Notes under the pieces: model-generated | What the model saw: the letters and a program-made list of their open reading frames with translations, nothing else | Told to the model about the DNA's origin: nothing | The model's database searches: none | Source of the DNA: an uncultured Collinsella sp. | GTDB taxonomy: Bacteria; Actinomycetota; Coriobacteriia; Coriobacteriales; Coriobacteriaceae | Length of the DNA stretch: 64,000 bases | NCBI GenBank assembly: GCA_958421655.1 | Contig: CATZMG010000001.1 | Span: 32,749-96,748 of the forward strand | Direction of reading: 5' to 3' | Shown here: piece after piece, positions 25,831 to 33,451 of the stretch | Layout of the letters: each line of letters begins with the position of its first letter | Position numbering within the stretch: position 1 is the first letter of the stretch | Position numbers and translations under genes: made by a program

Positions 25831-26754
25831 ATGGCAAACGTTCTTGTCTTTGGTCACCAGAACCCCGATAACGACGCCATCATGAGCGCCGTCGTCCTGT
25901 CCCAGCTGCTCAACCAGGTTGAGTATGCTGGCAACACCTACGAGGCTTGCGCTCTGGGTCAGCTTCCGGCCGAGTCCGCCAAGCTGCTCGCCGACGCCGG
26001 CATTGCCGAGCCCCGCGTGATCGAGTCCGTCGAGGCCGGCCAGCTCGTCGTCCTCACCGACCACAACGAGTCCGCCCAGTCCGTCGCCGGCCTTAAGGAC
26101 GCCACGGTCTTTGGCGTTGTCGATCATCACCGCATCGGCGACTTCGAGACCGCCGGCCCGCTGCACTACATCTGCCTGCCCTGGGGCTCCAGCTGCACCA
26201 TCGTCACCAAGCTCGCCGGCGTGCTCGGCGTTGAGCTTTCCGACGTTCAGGCTAAGCTGCTGCTCTCGGCCATGATGACCGACACGCTCATGCTCAAGAG
26301 CCCCACCACCACCGATGTCGACCGCGCCGTCGCCGCCAAGCTCGGCGAGCAGGTGGGCGTCGACCCGGTCAAGTTTGGCATGGAGGTCTTCCTTACCCGT
26401 CCGTCCGGCTCCTTCACCGCAGCCGAGATGGTCGGCAACGACATCAAGATGTTCGAGCCCGCCGGCAAGAAGCTGCTCATCGGCCAGTACGAGACCGTCG
26501 ACAAGAGCCGTGCGCTCGGCATGATCGACGAGATCCGCGAGGCCATGCGCGCCTACGCCGCCGAGAAGGATGCCGACGGCATCGTCCTGTGCATCACCGA
26601 CATCATGGAGGAGGGCTCGCAGGTCCTGCTCGAGGGCGAGACCGAGGCCGCTCAGAAGGGCCTGGGCATCGCCGACGAGCACGACGGCGTCTGGATGCCG
26701 GGCGTCCTCTCCCGTAAGAAGCAGGTCGCTGCCCCCATCATGGCCGCCTGCTAG
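25831..26754 (+). CDS. ppaC: Manganese-dependent inorganic pyrophosphatase
   Basis: 307 residues of the DHH family. Metal-binding motifs GHQNPDNDAI (N-terminus), LTDHNESAQS and VDHHRIGDF are intact, and the C-terminal DHHA2 substrate lobe ends with the SRKKQVAAPI region including the conserved SRK triad. It hydrolyses pyrophosphate in the cytosol. Length and motifs are those of a family II enzyme without CBS domains. A GGAGGATATCC ribosome site precedes the ATG. Single-gene unit with its own terminator. Confidence 0.96.
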   Translation: MANVLVFGHQNPDNDAIMSAVVLSQLLNQVEYAGNTYEACALGQLPAESAKLLADAGIAEPRVIESVEAGQLVVLTDHNESAQSVAGLKDATVFGVVDHHRIGDFETAGPLHYICLPWGSSCTIVTKLAGVLGVELSDVQAKLLLSAMMTDTLMLKSPTTTDVDRAVAAKLGEQVGVDPVKFGMEVFLTRPSGSFTAAEMVGNDIKMFEPAGKKLLIGQYETVDKSRALGMIDEIREAMRAYAAEKDADGIVLCITDIMEEGSQVLLEGETEAAQKGLGIADEHDGVWMPGVLSRKKQVAAPIMAAC

Positions 26755-26773
26755 GTTTTTTGACCTAACACTG

Positions 26774-26814
26774 ACGACCGGATCGCGGAAGCCCGCGTTC
26801 CGGTCGTTTTTTTG
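26774..26814 (+). terminator. ppaC terminator
   Basis: ACGACCGGATCGCGG pairs with CCGCGTTCCGGTCGT with a mismatch, followed by seven T. Confidence 0.9.
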
Positions 26815-27021
26815 TGTATGGAGCCATGCCTTCTCTTGGACAGGGGCTTTTGTGCCGTTGAGCAAATAATGTTCAACCTGTGGTTCCGCTTTTCGGCCGC
26901 GCTCGCGCGCTTGTCGCGCAGGGTAGGCTAGATGCAAGCGTAATACGTCGGAGCGCGGCGCCGCCATCTGGGCGGGCCGTGCTTTTTTAAGACGGGAGCC
27001 TTCCCGTGAAAGGAGCCGCCC

Positions 27022-28380
27022 ATGGCAGCACCCGAGCAGCTGTTTAACGTTCGTGAACGCAAGCGTTTTGAGCGTCACGACATTTGGGAGCGCATTGCCG
27101 AGAACGGCACGATTTCCGCCGCCGTCATGGTGATCGCTGCCATCGCCGCCGTTATCTGCGCCAACACCGATGCCTACGAGGCCATCCATCACTTTTTGGA
27201 GACCCCGCTGTATGTGGGTCTGGGGCATTTGACGGCTGGCCTCACCGTCGAGCTTTTCGTCAACGACTTCCTCATGGCGATTTTCTTTTTGCTGGTGGGC
27301 ATTGAGCTCAAATATGAAATGACGGTCGGCGAGCTCAAAAACCCGCGCCAGGCTATGCTTCCCATGCTGGCGGCCGTGGGCGGCGTCGTCGTTCCCGCCT
27401 GCATCTATCTGATCTTTAACCATGCCGGCGCGCACAACGGCTGGGCCATTCCCATGGCAACCGATATTGCCTTTGCGCTGGGCGTGCTGTCGCTTTTGGG
27501 CAATCGCGTGCCCAACGGCGTGCGCGTGTTCTTCTCGACGCTCGCCATCGCCGACGACCTCATTTCCATCGCCGCCATCGCCATCTTCTACGGTCAGAGT
27601 CCCAATCCGTTTTGGTTGGGCGCCGCCGCGCTTGTGACCTGCGCGCTCGTGTGGCTCAACAAGACGCAGCATTACCGCCTTGCCCCGTATTCGGTACTGG
27701 GCCTGCTGTTGTGGTTCTGCATGTTCAAGAGCGGCGTGCACGCTACGCTTGCTGGCGTCATCCTGGCCTTCACCATCCCGGCCAAGTGCGGTGTTAAGCT
27801 TGATAGCCTCACCGATTGGCTGGGCGAGTGCTTGCCGCTGCTCGATGACCGCTACGACGACGAGGCGCACATCCTGGGCCAGCATGACTTTACCGTCTCG
27901 ACTACCAAAGTCGAGCGTGTCATGCACCGCGTGACCCCGCCGCTCATCCGTATGGAGCGCCTGATCTCCACGCCGGTCAACTTTGTGATCCTGCCGATCT
28001 TCGCGTTCGTCAACGCACAGGTTCGCCTGGTGGGCGTGGACATGAGCACGCTACTCACCGACCCGGTGACGCTCGGCGTGTACTTTGGCATGCTGCTGGG
28101 CAAGCCGATCGGCATCTTTGGCATGACGTTCTCCCTGGTCAAGCTCAAGGCCTGCGAGCTGCCGCACAATGTCAACTGGCATATGATTGCCGGCGTGGGC
28201 ATTCTGGGCGGTATCGGCTTTACCATGTCGATTCTCATCAGCGGCCTCGCCTTCCCGACGGCCCAGTTTGAGGTTCTGGCTGCCAAGGCCGCTATTCTCG
28301 CCGGCTCTGTCACCGCGGCCGTACTTGGCATGATCTACATGAGTGTGATCTGCAAGCACCCCGCGCCCAAGAACGAGTAG
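27022..28380 (+). CDS. nhaA: Na+/H+ antiporter NhaA
   Basis: 452 residues with about 11-12 hydrophobic segments. The conserved discontinuous-helix block is present: IPMATDIAFALGVLSLLG and, in the next helix, IADDLISIAAIAIFYG with the two adjacent ion-binding Asp residues; the C-terminal half has the GGIGFTMSILIS signature. A longer-than-usual cytoplasmic loop (about 270-310, including DDEAHILGQHDF) separates the halves. The protein exchanges Na+ for protons across the inner membrane for pH and salt homeostasis. AAAGGAGCCGCCC precedes the ATG. Confidence 0.94.
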   Translation: MAAPEQLFNVRERKRFERHDIWERIAENGTISAAVMVIAAIAAVICANTDAYEAIHHFLETPLYVGLGHLTAGLTVELFVNDFLMAIFFLLVGIELKYEMTVGELKNPRQAMLPMLAAVGGVVVPACIYLIFNHAGAHNGWAIPMATDIAFALGVLSLLGNRVPNGVRVFFSTLAIADDLISIAAIAIFYGQSPNPFWLGAAALVTCALVWLNKTQHYRLAPYSVLGLLLWFCMFKSGVHATLAGVILAFTIPAKCGVKLDSLTDWLGECLPLLDDRYDDEAHILGQHDFTVSTTKVERVMHRVTPPLIRMERLISTPVNFVILPIFAFVNAQVRLVGVDMSTLLTDPVTLGVYFGMLLGKPIGIFGMTFSLVKLKACELPHNVNWHMIAGVGILGGIGFTMSILISGLAFPTAQFEVLAAKAAILAGSVTAAVLGMIYMSVICKHPAPKNE

Positions 28381-28465
28381 GCGCGTAGAAACAGACGCCA
28401 GAGCCTGCTCGAGCGCGTGTAAAACGCGGTTTTGAGTGGTACTTGCCACCTGCCGGACACCCCAG

Positions 28466-28693
28466 TGGCCAAAAAACGCCGTTTGTGAGTACTGTCACAA
28501 ACGGCGTTTCATTTTAGGCGCGAAAAATAATGTACAAATCTATTCTGTCTGTGCATTAACGATTGCGTTGCTGGACGAAAAATGCTGATGCATCCTTCCA
28601 AAACCGGACACAAAAGGCCAAGACTGGCCTTTTTAATTCAAAATCGCTGTTACTAAAAAAGTAACAGTACTCATATTTGCTATTTTTTGACCA
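28466..28693. repeat. R3 element, about 228 bp, inverted ends
   Basis: The right end (28646-28693) is nearly identical to the ends of the element at 42955-43172: a GTTACT..AGTAAC hairpin, CAGTACTCATATTTGC and TTTTTTGACCA. The left end is a diverged inverted copy sharing TGGCCAAAAAA and GAGTACTGT. Internal sequence does not obviously match the other element. Confidence 0.6.
28476..28514 (+). terminator. nhaA terminator
   Basis: AAACGCCGTTTGTGA (28475-28489) pairs with the reverse complement ending AAACGGCGTTT (28499-28509), followed by CATTTT. Confidence 0.75.
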
Positions 28694-28712
28694 CAGGCCC
28701 CAATGACTAGGT

Positions 28713-28967
28713 TTATTCCACGGTGCCGTAGATGGCGCCCCAGCCGTGGGCGGCCAAGGCGGAGTTGAGCTGGTCGCAAAGTGACTGGCGGTCGTAATAG
28801 CCGGGCGGTAGCAGGTTCACGATTTCCATGAGATCGGGCGCCAGGTCCAAGATTTCGGCCTGTACGATCAGATCCAGGCGGTCGATGGCGTGGCGGTCGT
28901 AAAACAGTCCGTCGACCAGGCGCTGCAGGTCGCCGAATTCCTCGGCCTGGAACGATCCGTACTCCAT
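28713..28967 (-). CDS. Small soluble protein of unknown function
   Basis: 84 residues (MEYGSFQAEEFGDLQRLVDG...), acidic, with no membrane segment or known motif. The start is supported by AAGGAGGCACT directly upstream. The composition (many Leu/Asp in helical spacing, then NLLPPGYYDRQSLCDQL) suggests a small helical domain. The family is not recognised. It diverges from the aminotransferase gene at 29117, sharing a 150-base promoter region. Confidence 0.65.
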   Translation of the reverse strand: MEYGSFQAEEFGDLQRLVDGLFYDRHAIDRLDLIVQAEILDLAPDLMEIVNLLPPGYYDRQSLCDQLNSALAAHGWGAIYGTVE

Positions 28968-29116
28968 AGTGCCTCCTTGGGCGCTTCACGCCGGCATGCG
29001 CGGCGATTCGTAATTTATTGCGATGGACTTAATCTATCACGGCTTCATAACGTTGTGACGGTGGCGGTCTATACTTAGAAGAATTGCAACGTACCGCTTC
29101 GTGAAAGGTCGCACCC

Positions 29117-30421
29117 ATGCAGACGATCTACCAGAAGATGGAAACCACCGAACTCGATGCCGCCATCGAGGCGCTCAAAGCCGAGGTCGCCGAGGTCAAG
29201 GCCAAGGGCCTGGCGCTCGACATGGCCCGCGGCAAGCCGTCGCCCTCCCAGGTGGACATCTCTCGACCCATGCTCGATATCCTCAATGCCGATGCCGACC
29301 TGCACGACGGCAACGTCGACTGTTCCAACTACGGCTGCTTTGAGGGCATTCCCTCGGCACGCAAGCTGGCGGGGGAGTTCCTGGGCTGCCCCGCCGAGCA
29401 GACGCTCGTGCTGGGTTCGTCGAGCCTGCTGATCGAGCACGACATCGCCGGTATGTTCTGGCGCTGCGGCTCGTGCGGCAGCGAGCCCTGGGATGCCTAC
29501 GAGGCTGCCCACGACGGCAAGAAGGTCAAGTTCCTGTGCCCTGTTCCCGGCTACGACCGCCACTTTGGCATCACCGCCGATCTGGGTATCGAGAACGTCC
29601 CCGTCGCGATGACCGATAACGGCCCCGACATGGACGAGGTCGAGCGCCTCGTCGCCGCCGACGATTCCATCAAGGGCATCTGGTGCGTACCCAAGTATTC
29701 CAACCCCACGGGCATCACCTTTAGCGAGGACACTGTGCGCCGCCTGGTTGAGATGCCCACGGCCGCGCCCGATTTCCGCATCTTCTGGGACAACGCCTAC
29801 TGCGTGCATGACCTGTACGACGAGACCGATGAGCTCGCCAACATCTTTGACCTCGCTCGCGCGGCGGGCACCGAGGATCGCGTGGTGGCCTTTGCATCGA
29901 CGTCCAAGATCACCTTTCCGGGCGCCGGTATCGGCTTTATCGGTGCGAGCCCCGCGGTTATCGCGGAGTTCTCCAACCGCCTGAAGGCCGGCCTCATCAG
30001 CGCCGATAAGCTCAACCAACTGCGCCACGTGCGTTTCCTTCCCACCATCGAGGCGGTCAAGGAGCACATGAAAAAGCATGCCGAGTTCCTGCGCCCGCGC
30101 TTTGAGGCTGTCGAGCGCAAGCTTACCGAGGGCTTGGGCGATACTGGTTGCGCTACCTGGACGCATCCTCGCGGCGGCTACTTTGTGAGCTTCGATGGTC
30201 CCGAGGGCTCGGCCCAAAAGGTCGCCGCGCTTTGTGCCGACCTGGGCGTCAAGCTCACGCCGGCCGGTGCTACCTGGCCCTATGGCAAGGATCCGCGCGA
30301 TACCAACATCCGCATCGCGCCGAGCTATCCCACGGTCGAGGACCTGGAGGCCGCGCTCGATGTGCTGGTGCTGGCCGTCAAGCTCGTCGCTGCCGAGCTT
30401 GCGCGTGCCGAGCGCGCCTAA
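29117..30421 (+). CDS. Aminotransferase class I/II, MocR/aspartate-type
   Basis: 434 residues. Fold-type I PLP enzyme: MARGKPSPSQVDIS near the N-terminus, YSNPTGITFS, WDNAYCVHDL with the PLP-interacting Asp/Tyr, STSKITFPGAGIGF with the Schiff-base Lys at residue 264, and the C-terminal TNIRIAPSYP with the substrate Arg. The overall pattern resembles the aspartate aminotransferase subgroup seen in Corynebacterium and Lactobacillus. The likely reaction is aspartate/2-oxoglutarate transamination (moderate confidence). The ATG at 29117 has GAAAGGTCGCACCC upstream. It is followed after 51 bases by the STAS gene. Confidence 0.85.
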   Translation: MQTIYQKMETTELDAAIEALKAEVAEVKAKGLALDMARGKPSPSQVDISRPMLDILNADADLHDGNVDCSNYGCFEGIPSARKLAGEFLGCPAEQTLVLGSSSLLIEHDIAGMFWRCGSCGSEPWDAYEAAHDGKKVKFLCPVPGYDRHFGITADLGIENVPVAMTDNGPDMDEVERLVAADDSIKGIWCVPKYSNPTGITFSEDTVRRLVEMPTAAPDFRIFWDNAYCVHDLYDETDELANIFDLARAAGTEDRVVAFASTSKITFPGAGIGFIGASPAVIAEFSNRLKAGLISADKLNQLRHVRFLPTIEAVKEHMKKHAEFLRPRFEAVERKLTEGLGDTGCATWTHPRGGYFVSFDGPEGSAQKVAALCADLGVKLTPAGATWPYGKDPRDTNIRIAPSYPTVEDLEAALDVLVLAVKLVAAELARAERA

Positions 30422-30472
30422 CGCGCGGCTTCCCGTACTATCCGCACTTTCGATACGTAAAGGAGCGTATAC

Positions 30473-30787
30473 ATGGATTTGGGTATTTCCACCAACCCCA
30501 CGCCAGAGCTCTACACCATTAAGGTAACCGGCGAGATCGATATCTCTAACGCCGATAGCCTGCGCAATGCCATCGACCTGGCGCTCGAGCAGCCTACCGA
30601 GGCCGTTGAGCTCGATTTTGCCCAGGTGAGCTACATTGATTCGACGGGCATTGGCGTGCTCGTGGGCGCCGCACACCACGCGGTCGACCACGGCAAGCGC
30701 TTTAGCTGCACCAATGTGCAGCCCCCGGTGATGCGCGTGGTCCAGCTGTTGGGTGTCGACCAGGAGATTTCGATCACCGCTGCATAA
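30473..30787 (+). CDS. STAS-domain anti-sigma-factor antagonist
   Basis: 104 residues, one STAS domain: YTIKVTGEIDISNADSLR, then VSYIDSTGIGVLVGA with the Ser that is phosphorylated by an RsbW/SpoIIAB-type kinase, and a C-terminal VQLLGVDQEISI helix. In its unphosphorylated form such a protein releases a sigma factor from its anti-sigma factor. No anti-sigma factor or sigma gene is next to it, so its partner is elsewhere. AAAGGAGCGTATAC precedes the ATG. Confidence 0.85.
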   Translation: MDLGISTNPTPELYTIKVTGEIDISNADSLRNAIDLALEQPTEAVELDFAQVSYIDSTGIGVLVGAAHHAVDHGKRFSCTNVQPPVMRVVQLLGVDQEISITAA

Positions 30788-30940
30788 TCTTTGCCCCCAA
30801 AAGGGCGTGCTGTTTGGCATATGTTTGTGATGCGCTCGGACGTTTTGGCGTCCGGGCGCTATACTTGACCGAATGAATAGACGAGTTCCGGCCGAATGGC
30901 GCGGTGCGGGCTCGACTCACATCGAGCCTTGGAGGTATGT

Positions 30941-31504
30941 GTGTTTGGTATTGGAGAGGGTGAGCTCGCGATCATCGTGGTCTTCGGCTTTTTGCTGTTT
31001 GGCCCGGATAAGCTCCCACAGATGGGCCGTACGATCGGCCGTGCCATCCGTCAGTTCCGCGAGACGCAGGAAAAGATGACGGCCGTTGTTCAGTCCGAGA
31101 TTATCGATCCGGTGAGCGAGGCCGCATCGGCCCCGGTCAAGCCCAAGAAGGTTGCTGCGACCGACGACGATTCCGATGCGGACGAGGATGCCGCTGAGAC
31201 GGCAGCGCCCGCCAAGAAGGAGACCTTTGCCGAGCGTCGCGCCCGTCTTGCTGCCGAGAAAGCCGCAAGTGAGGGTGCCGCCGAGGGCGAGGGTGCCGAG
31301 CCTGCCGCTGTCGCCGAGCCTGTCGTCGAGCCCGAGCCTGCTGCAGAGCCGGAGCCCGAGCCCGAGCCGGCAGAGCCCACGACGGCTGACCTCTACGCCC
31401 GTCGTCCCCGCAAGCGCAAGGCCGTCGTCGACCAGCTCGCTCGCGAGCTCGAGGCCGAGGACGACGCCGCTGCCGCCGATGCCCCGAAGGGAGGCGATGA
31501 GTAA
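30941..31504 (+). CDS. Twin-arginine translocase TatA/TatB-type subunit
   Basis: About 187 residues from a GTG start preceded by GGAGG five bases away; the upstream open frame has no site. Residues 1-20 (MFGIGEGELAIIVVFGFLLF) form the single short membrane helix followed by the FGPDKLP hinge and an amphipathic helix GRTIGRAIRQFRETQEK, the TatA/B signature. A long acidic Ala/Pro/Glu-rich tail with a repeated EPE/PAE pattern follows. It overlaps tatC by one base (TAATG), so the two are translationally coupled. The length and extended tail favour a TatB-like role, but the two types are hard to separate. Confidence 0.85.
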   Translation: MFGIGEGELAIIVVFGFLLFGPDKLPQMGRTIGRAIRQFRETQEKMTAVVQSEIIDPVSEAASAPVKPKKVAATDDDSDADEDAAETAAPAKKETFAERRARLAAEKAASEGAAEGEGAEPAAVAEPVVEPEPAAEPEPEPEPAEPTTADLYARRPRKRKAVVDQLARELEAEDDAAAADAPKGGDE

Positions 31505-32295
31505 TGCCTATCGGACCTGCGCGCATGCCGCTCTTCGATCATCTGGGAGAGCTCCGTCGCCGCTTGACCATCGTGGTCGTGTCGGTGTTTGCCGCCGCCA
31601 TCGTGCTGTATTTCGCTACGCCCGTGGTGCTCGACATCTTGGAAGACCCTATCCGCTCCTTTGTGCCGGACGGTAAGTTCTACATCACCACCACGCTCGG
31701 CGGCTTTGGCTTGCGGTTCTCGCTGGCCATCAAGATGGCCGTGGTTATGTGCACGCCCATGATCATCTGGCAGATTCTGGCATTTTTCCTGCCGGCACTG
31801 CGTCCCAACGAGCGCAAATGGGTCGTGCCCACGGTGCTCGCCTCGACGGTGCTGTTCTTCCTGGGCGCCATCTTCTGCTATTTCATCATCATCCCGGCGG
31901 GCTTTGAGTGGCTCATCGGCGAGACCTCGGCCGTCGCCACGGCGCTGCCCGACCTGGAGAACTACGTCAACATGGAGCTGCTCTTTATGATCGGCTTTGG
32001 TGTGGCGTTTGAGCTGCCGCTCATCATCTTCTACCTGTCCGTTTTCCACATCGTGTCCTACGCGGCTTTCCGCAGCGCCTGGCGCTACGTGTACGTGGGC
32101 CTGCTCGTGGGCTCGGCTGTGATCACGCCCGACGGCTCGCCCGTCACGCTGGGCCTTATGTACGGCGCCCTGCTTTCGCTCTACGAGATCTCGCTCGCCA
32201 TCGCCCGCGTGGTCATTACCGCGCGCGAGGGCAAGGAGGGCCTGTTCGTGAGCCGTCTGGACCTGTTCTCGGACGACGAGGACGACGAGGAGTAA
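31504..32295 (+). CDS. tatC: Sec-independent protein translocase TatC
   Basis: 263 residues with six membrane segments. MPLFDHLGELRRRLTIVVVS is the conserved cytoplasmic N-terminus containing the signal-binding Glu, and FxxAFxLP-like FGVAFELPLIIFY and a LIVGSAVITPDG block are typical. TatC recognises twin-arginine signal peptides of folded exported proteins. The acidic tail FSDDEDDEE is unusual in having a run of Asp/Glu. The gene is coupled to the TatA/B gene by a one-base overlap and is followed six bases later by hypA, so folded, cofactor-bearing hydrogenases are natural Tat cargo. Confidence 0.93.
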   Translation: MPIGPARMPLFDHLGELRRRLTIVVVSVFAAAIVLYFATPVVLDILEDPIRSFVPDGKFYITTTLGGFGLRFSLAIKMAVVMCTPMIIWQILAFFLPALRPNERKWVVPTVLASTVLFFLGAIFCYFIIIPAGFEWLIGETSAVATALPDLENYVNMELLFMIGFGVAFELPLIIFYLSVFHIVSYAAFRSAWRYVYVGLLVGSAVITPDGSPVTLGLMYGALLSLYEISLAIARVVITAREGKEGLFVSRLDLFSDDEDDEE

Positions 32296-32301
32296 ATCGG
32301 T

Positions 32302-32658
32302 ATGCACGAGGTTGGCATTGTCAACGGCATACTCGATACAGTGATTCGCGCGGCGCGTGGGGCGGGGGCCTCGCGCGCCGTTTTGGTAACGCTGCGTATC
32401 GGGGATATGACCGAGGTCGTGCGCGAGGCGCTCGACTTTGCGTGGGAGACGTTTCGCGACGAGGACCCGCTCACGCGCGACTGCGAGCTCGCGGTTGAGG
32501 AGATTCACCCACAAAGTGAATGCTTGGACTGCGGAGAGGTTTTCGACCACGATCGTTTTCACTGTCGCTGTCCCCAGTGTGGTGGTGCCAACGTGCGCCT
32601 ACTGCACGGCCGCGAGCTCGATATCGCGAGTATCGAAATCGAAACCCCCGACGATTAG
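32302..32658 (+). CDS. hypA: Hydrogenase nickel-insertion protein HypA
   Basis: 118 residues. It begins MHEVGIVNGILDTV, carrying the nickel-binding Met-His, and has the zinc ribbon with CLDCGEVF and CRCPQCGG in the second half. HypA hands nickel to the NiFe hydrogenase large subunit with HypB. The gene lies six bases after tatC and 55 bases before hypB, so the run tatA/B-tatC-hypA-hypB looks like one transcript. No hydrogenase structural gene is in the window. Confidence 0.93.
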   Translation: MHEVGIVNGILDTVIRAARGAGASRAVLVTLRIGDMTEVVREALDFAWETFRDEDPLTRDCELAVEEIHPQSECLDCGEVFDHDRFHCRCPQCGGANVRLLHGRELDIASIEIETPDD

Positions 32659-32713
32659 CCCGCTAGCCATCTAGTGATGGGGTATAAAGGGGCCAAAGTA
32701 AGGAGCGCTAAGT

Positions 32714-33397
32714 ATGGCCGAGAAAACGATTGATATCGCGTCGCCGATTCTGTCGCGCAACGAGCGCCTGGCAGATCAGCTGCGTCAGCGATTTAATGAG
32801 ACAAACACCTATGTGATCAACGTCTTGTCAAGCCCCGGTTCGGGCAAGACCACCACGATCCTGGGCACCAACGAGCGCCTGCGCGACAAGGCGGGCCTGC
32901 GTTGCGCCGTCATCGAGGGCGATATCGCCTCGGATGTCGATGCCATCACCATGAAGGAAGCCGGCATGCCCGCCATCCAGATCAACACGGGTGGCCTGTG
33001 CCACCTTGAGGGCAACATGGTCATGGAGGCCGTCGACGCCTTCGACCAGGCGGTGGGTCTGGAAAACATCGACGTCATCTTTATCGAAAACGTTGGCAAC
33101 CTGGTCTGCCCGGTTGACTTTGACCTGGGCGAGAACCTGTCCATCATGATCCTCTCGGTGCCCGAGGGCGACGACAAGCCTATCAAGTACCCGGGCATCT
33201 TCCAGCACGCCGGCGCACAGCTGCTCAACAAGGTCGATGTGGCCCCGGCTTTCGATTTTGACATGGATAGGTATACTAAGACACTCGATGACCTCAATCC
33301 GCAGGCGCCGCGGTTTGCCGTGAGCGCGCGCAAGGGCGAGGGCATGGATGCCTGGTGCGATTGGCTCATCGGGCAGATCGAGCAAGCAAGGGCGTAA
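32714..33397 (+). CDS. hypB: Hydrogenase nickel-incorporation GTPase HypB
   Basis: 227 residues. G-domain features: Walker A SSPGSGKTT near residue 40, EGDIASDVDA, the inter-subunit metal site GGLCHLEGNMV, and NKVDVAPAF. The short N-terminus lacks both the CxxCGC high-affinity nickel site and the His-rich stretch found in some HypB proteins. GTP hydrolysis drives nickel transfer in NiFe hydrogenase maturation. AAGGAGCGCTAAGT precedes the ATG. Confidence 0.94.
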   Translation: MAEKTIDIASPILSRNERLADQLRQRFNETNTYVINVLSSPGSGKTTTILGTNERLRDKAGLRCAVIEGDIASDVDAITMKEAGMPAIQINTGGLCHLEGNMVMEAVDAFDQAVGLENIDVIFIENVGNLVCPVDFDLGENLSIMILSVPEGDDKPIKYPGIFQHAGAQLLNKVDVAPAFDFDMDRYTKTLDDLNPQAPRFAVSARKGEGMDAWCDWLIGQIEQARA

Positions 33398-33451
33398 ATC
33401 GGCCGCCATACGGGCGGGCGTAGCCGCAGAGACACGAGATAGGAGCCTCTT

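Larger units (their letters stand above)
28381..28712. other. Intergenic region with terminator and repeat R3
   Basis: 332 bases between convergent nhaA and a small leftward gene. It contains the nhaA terminator hairpin, which also forms the left end of an element bounded by TGGCCA and TGACCA (28466-28693). No gene found. Confidence 0.6.

Noticed and set aside
25795..27927. 710-residue minus-strand frame
   Set aside because: Spans two well-supported plus-strand genes (ppaC, nhaA); shadow.
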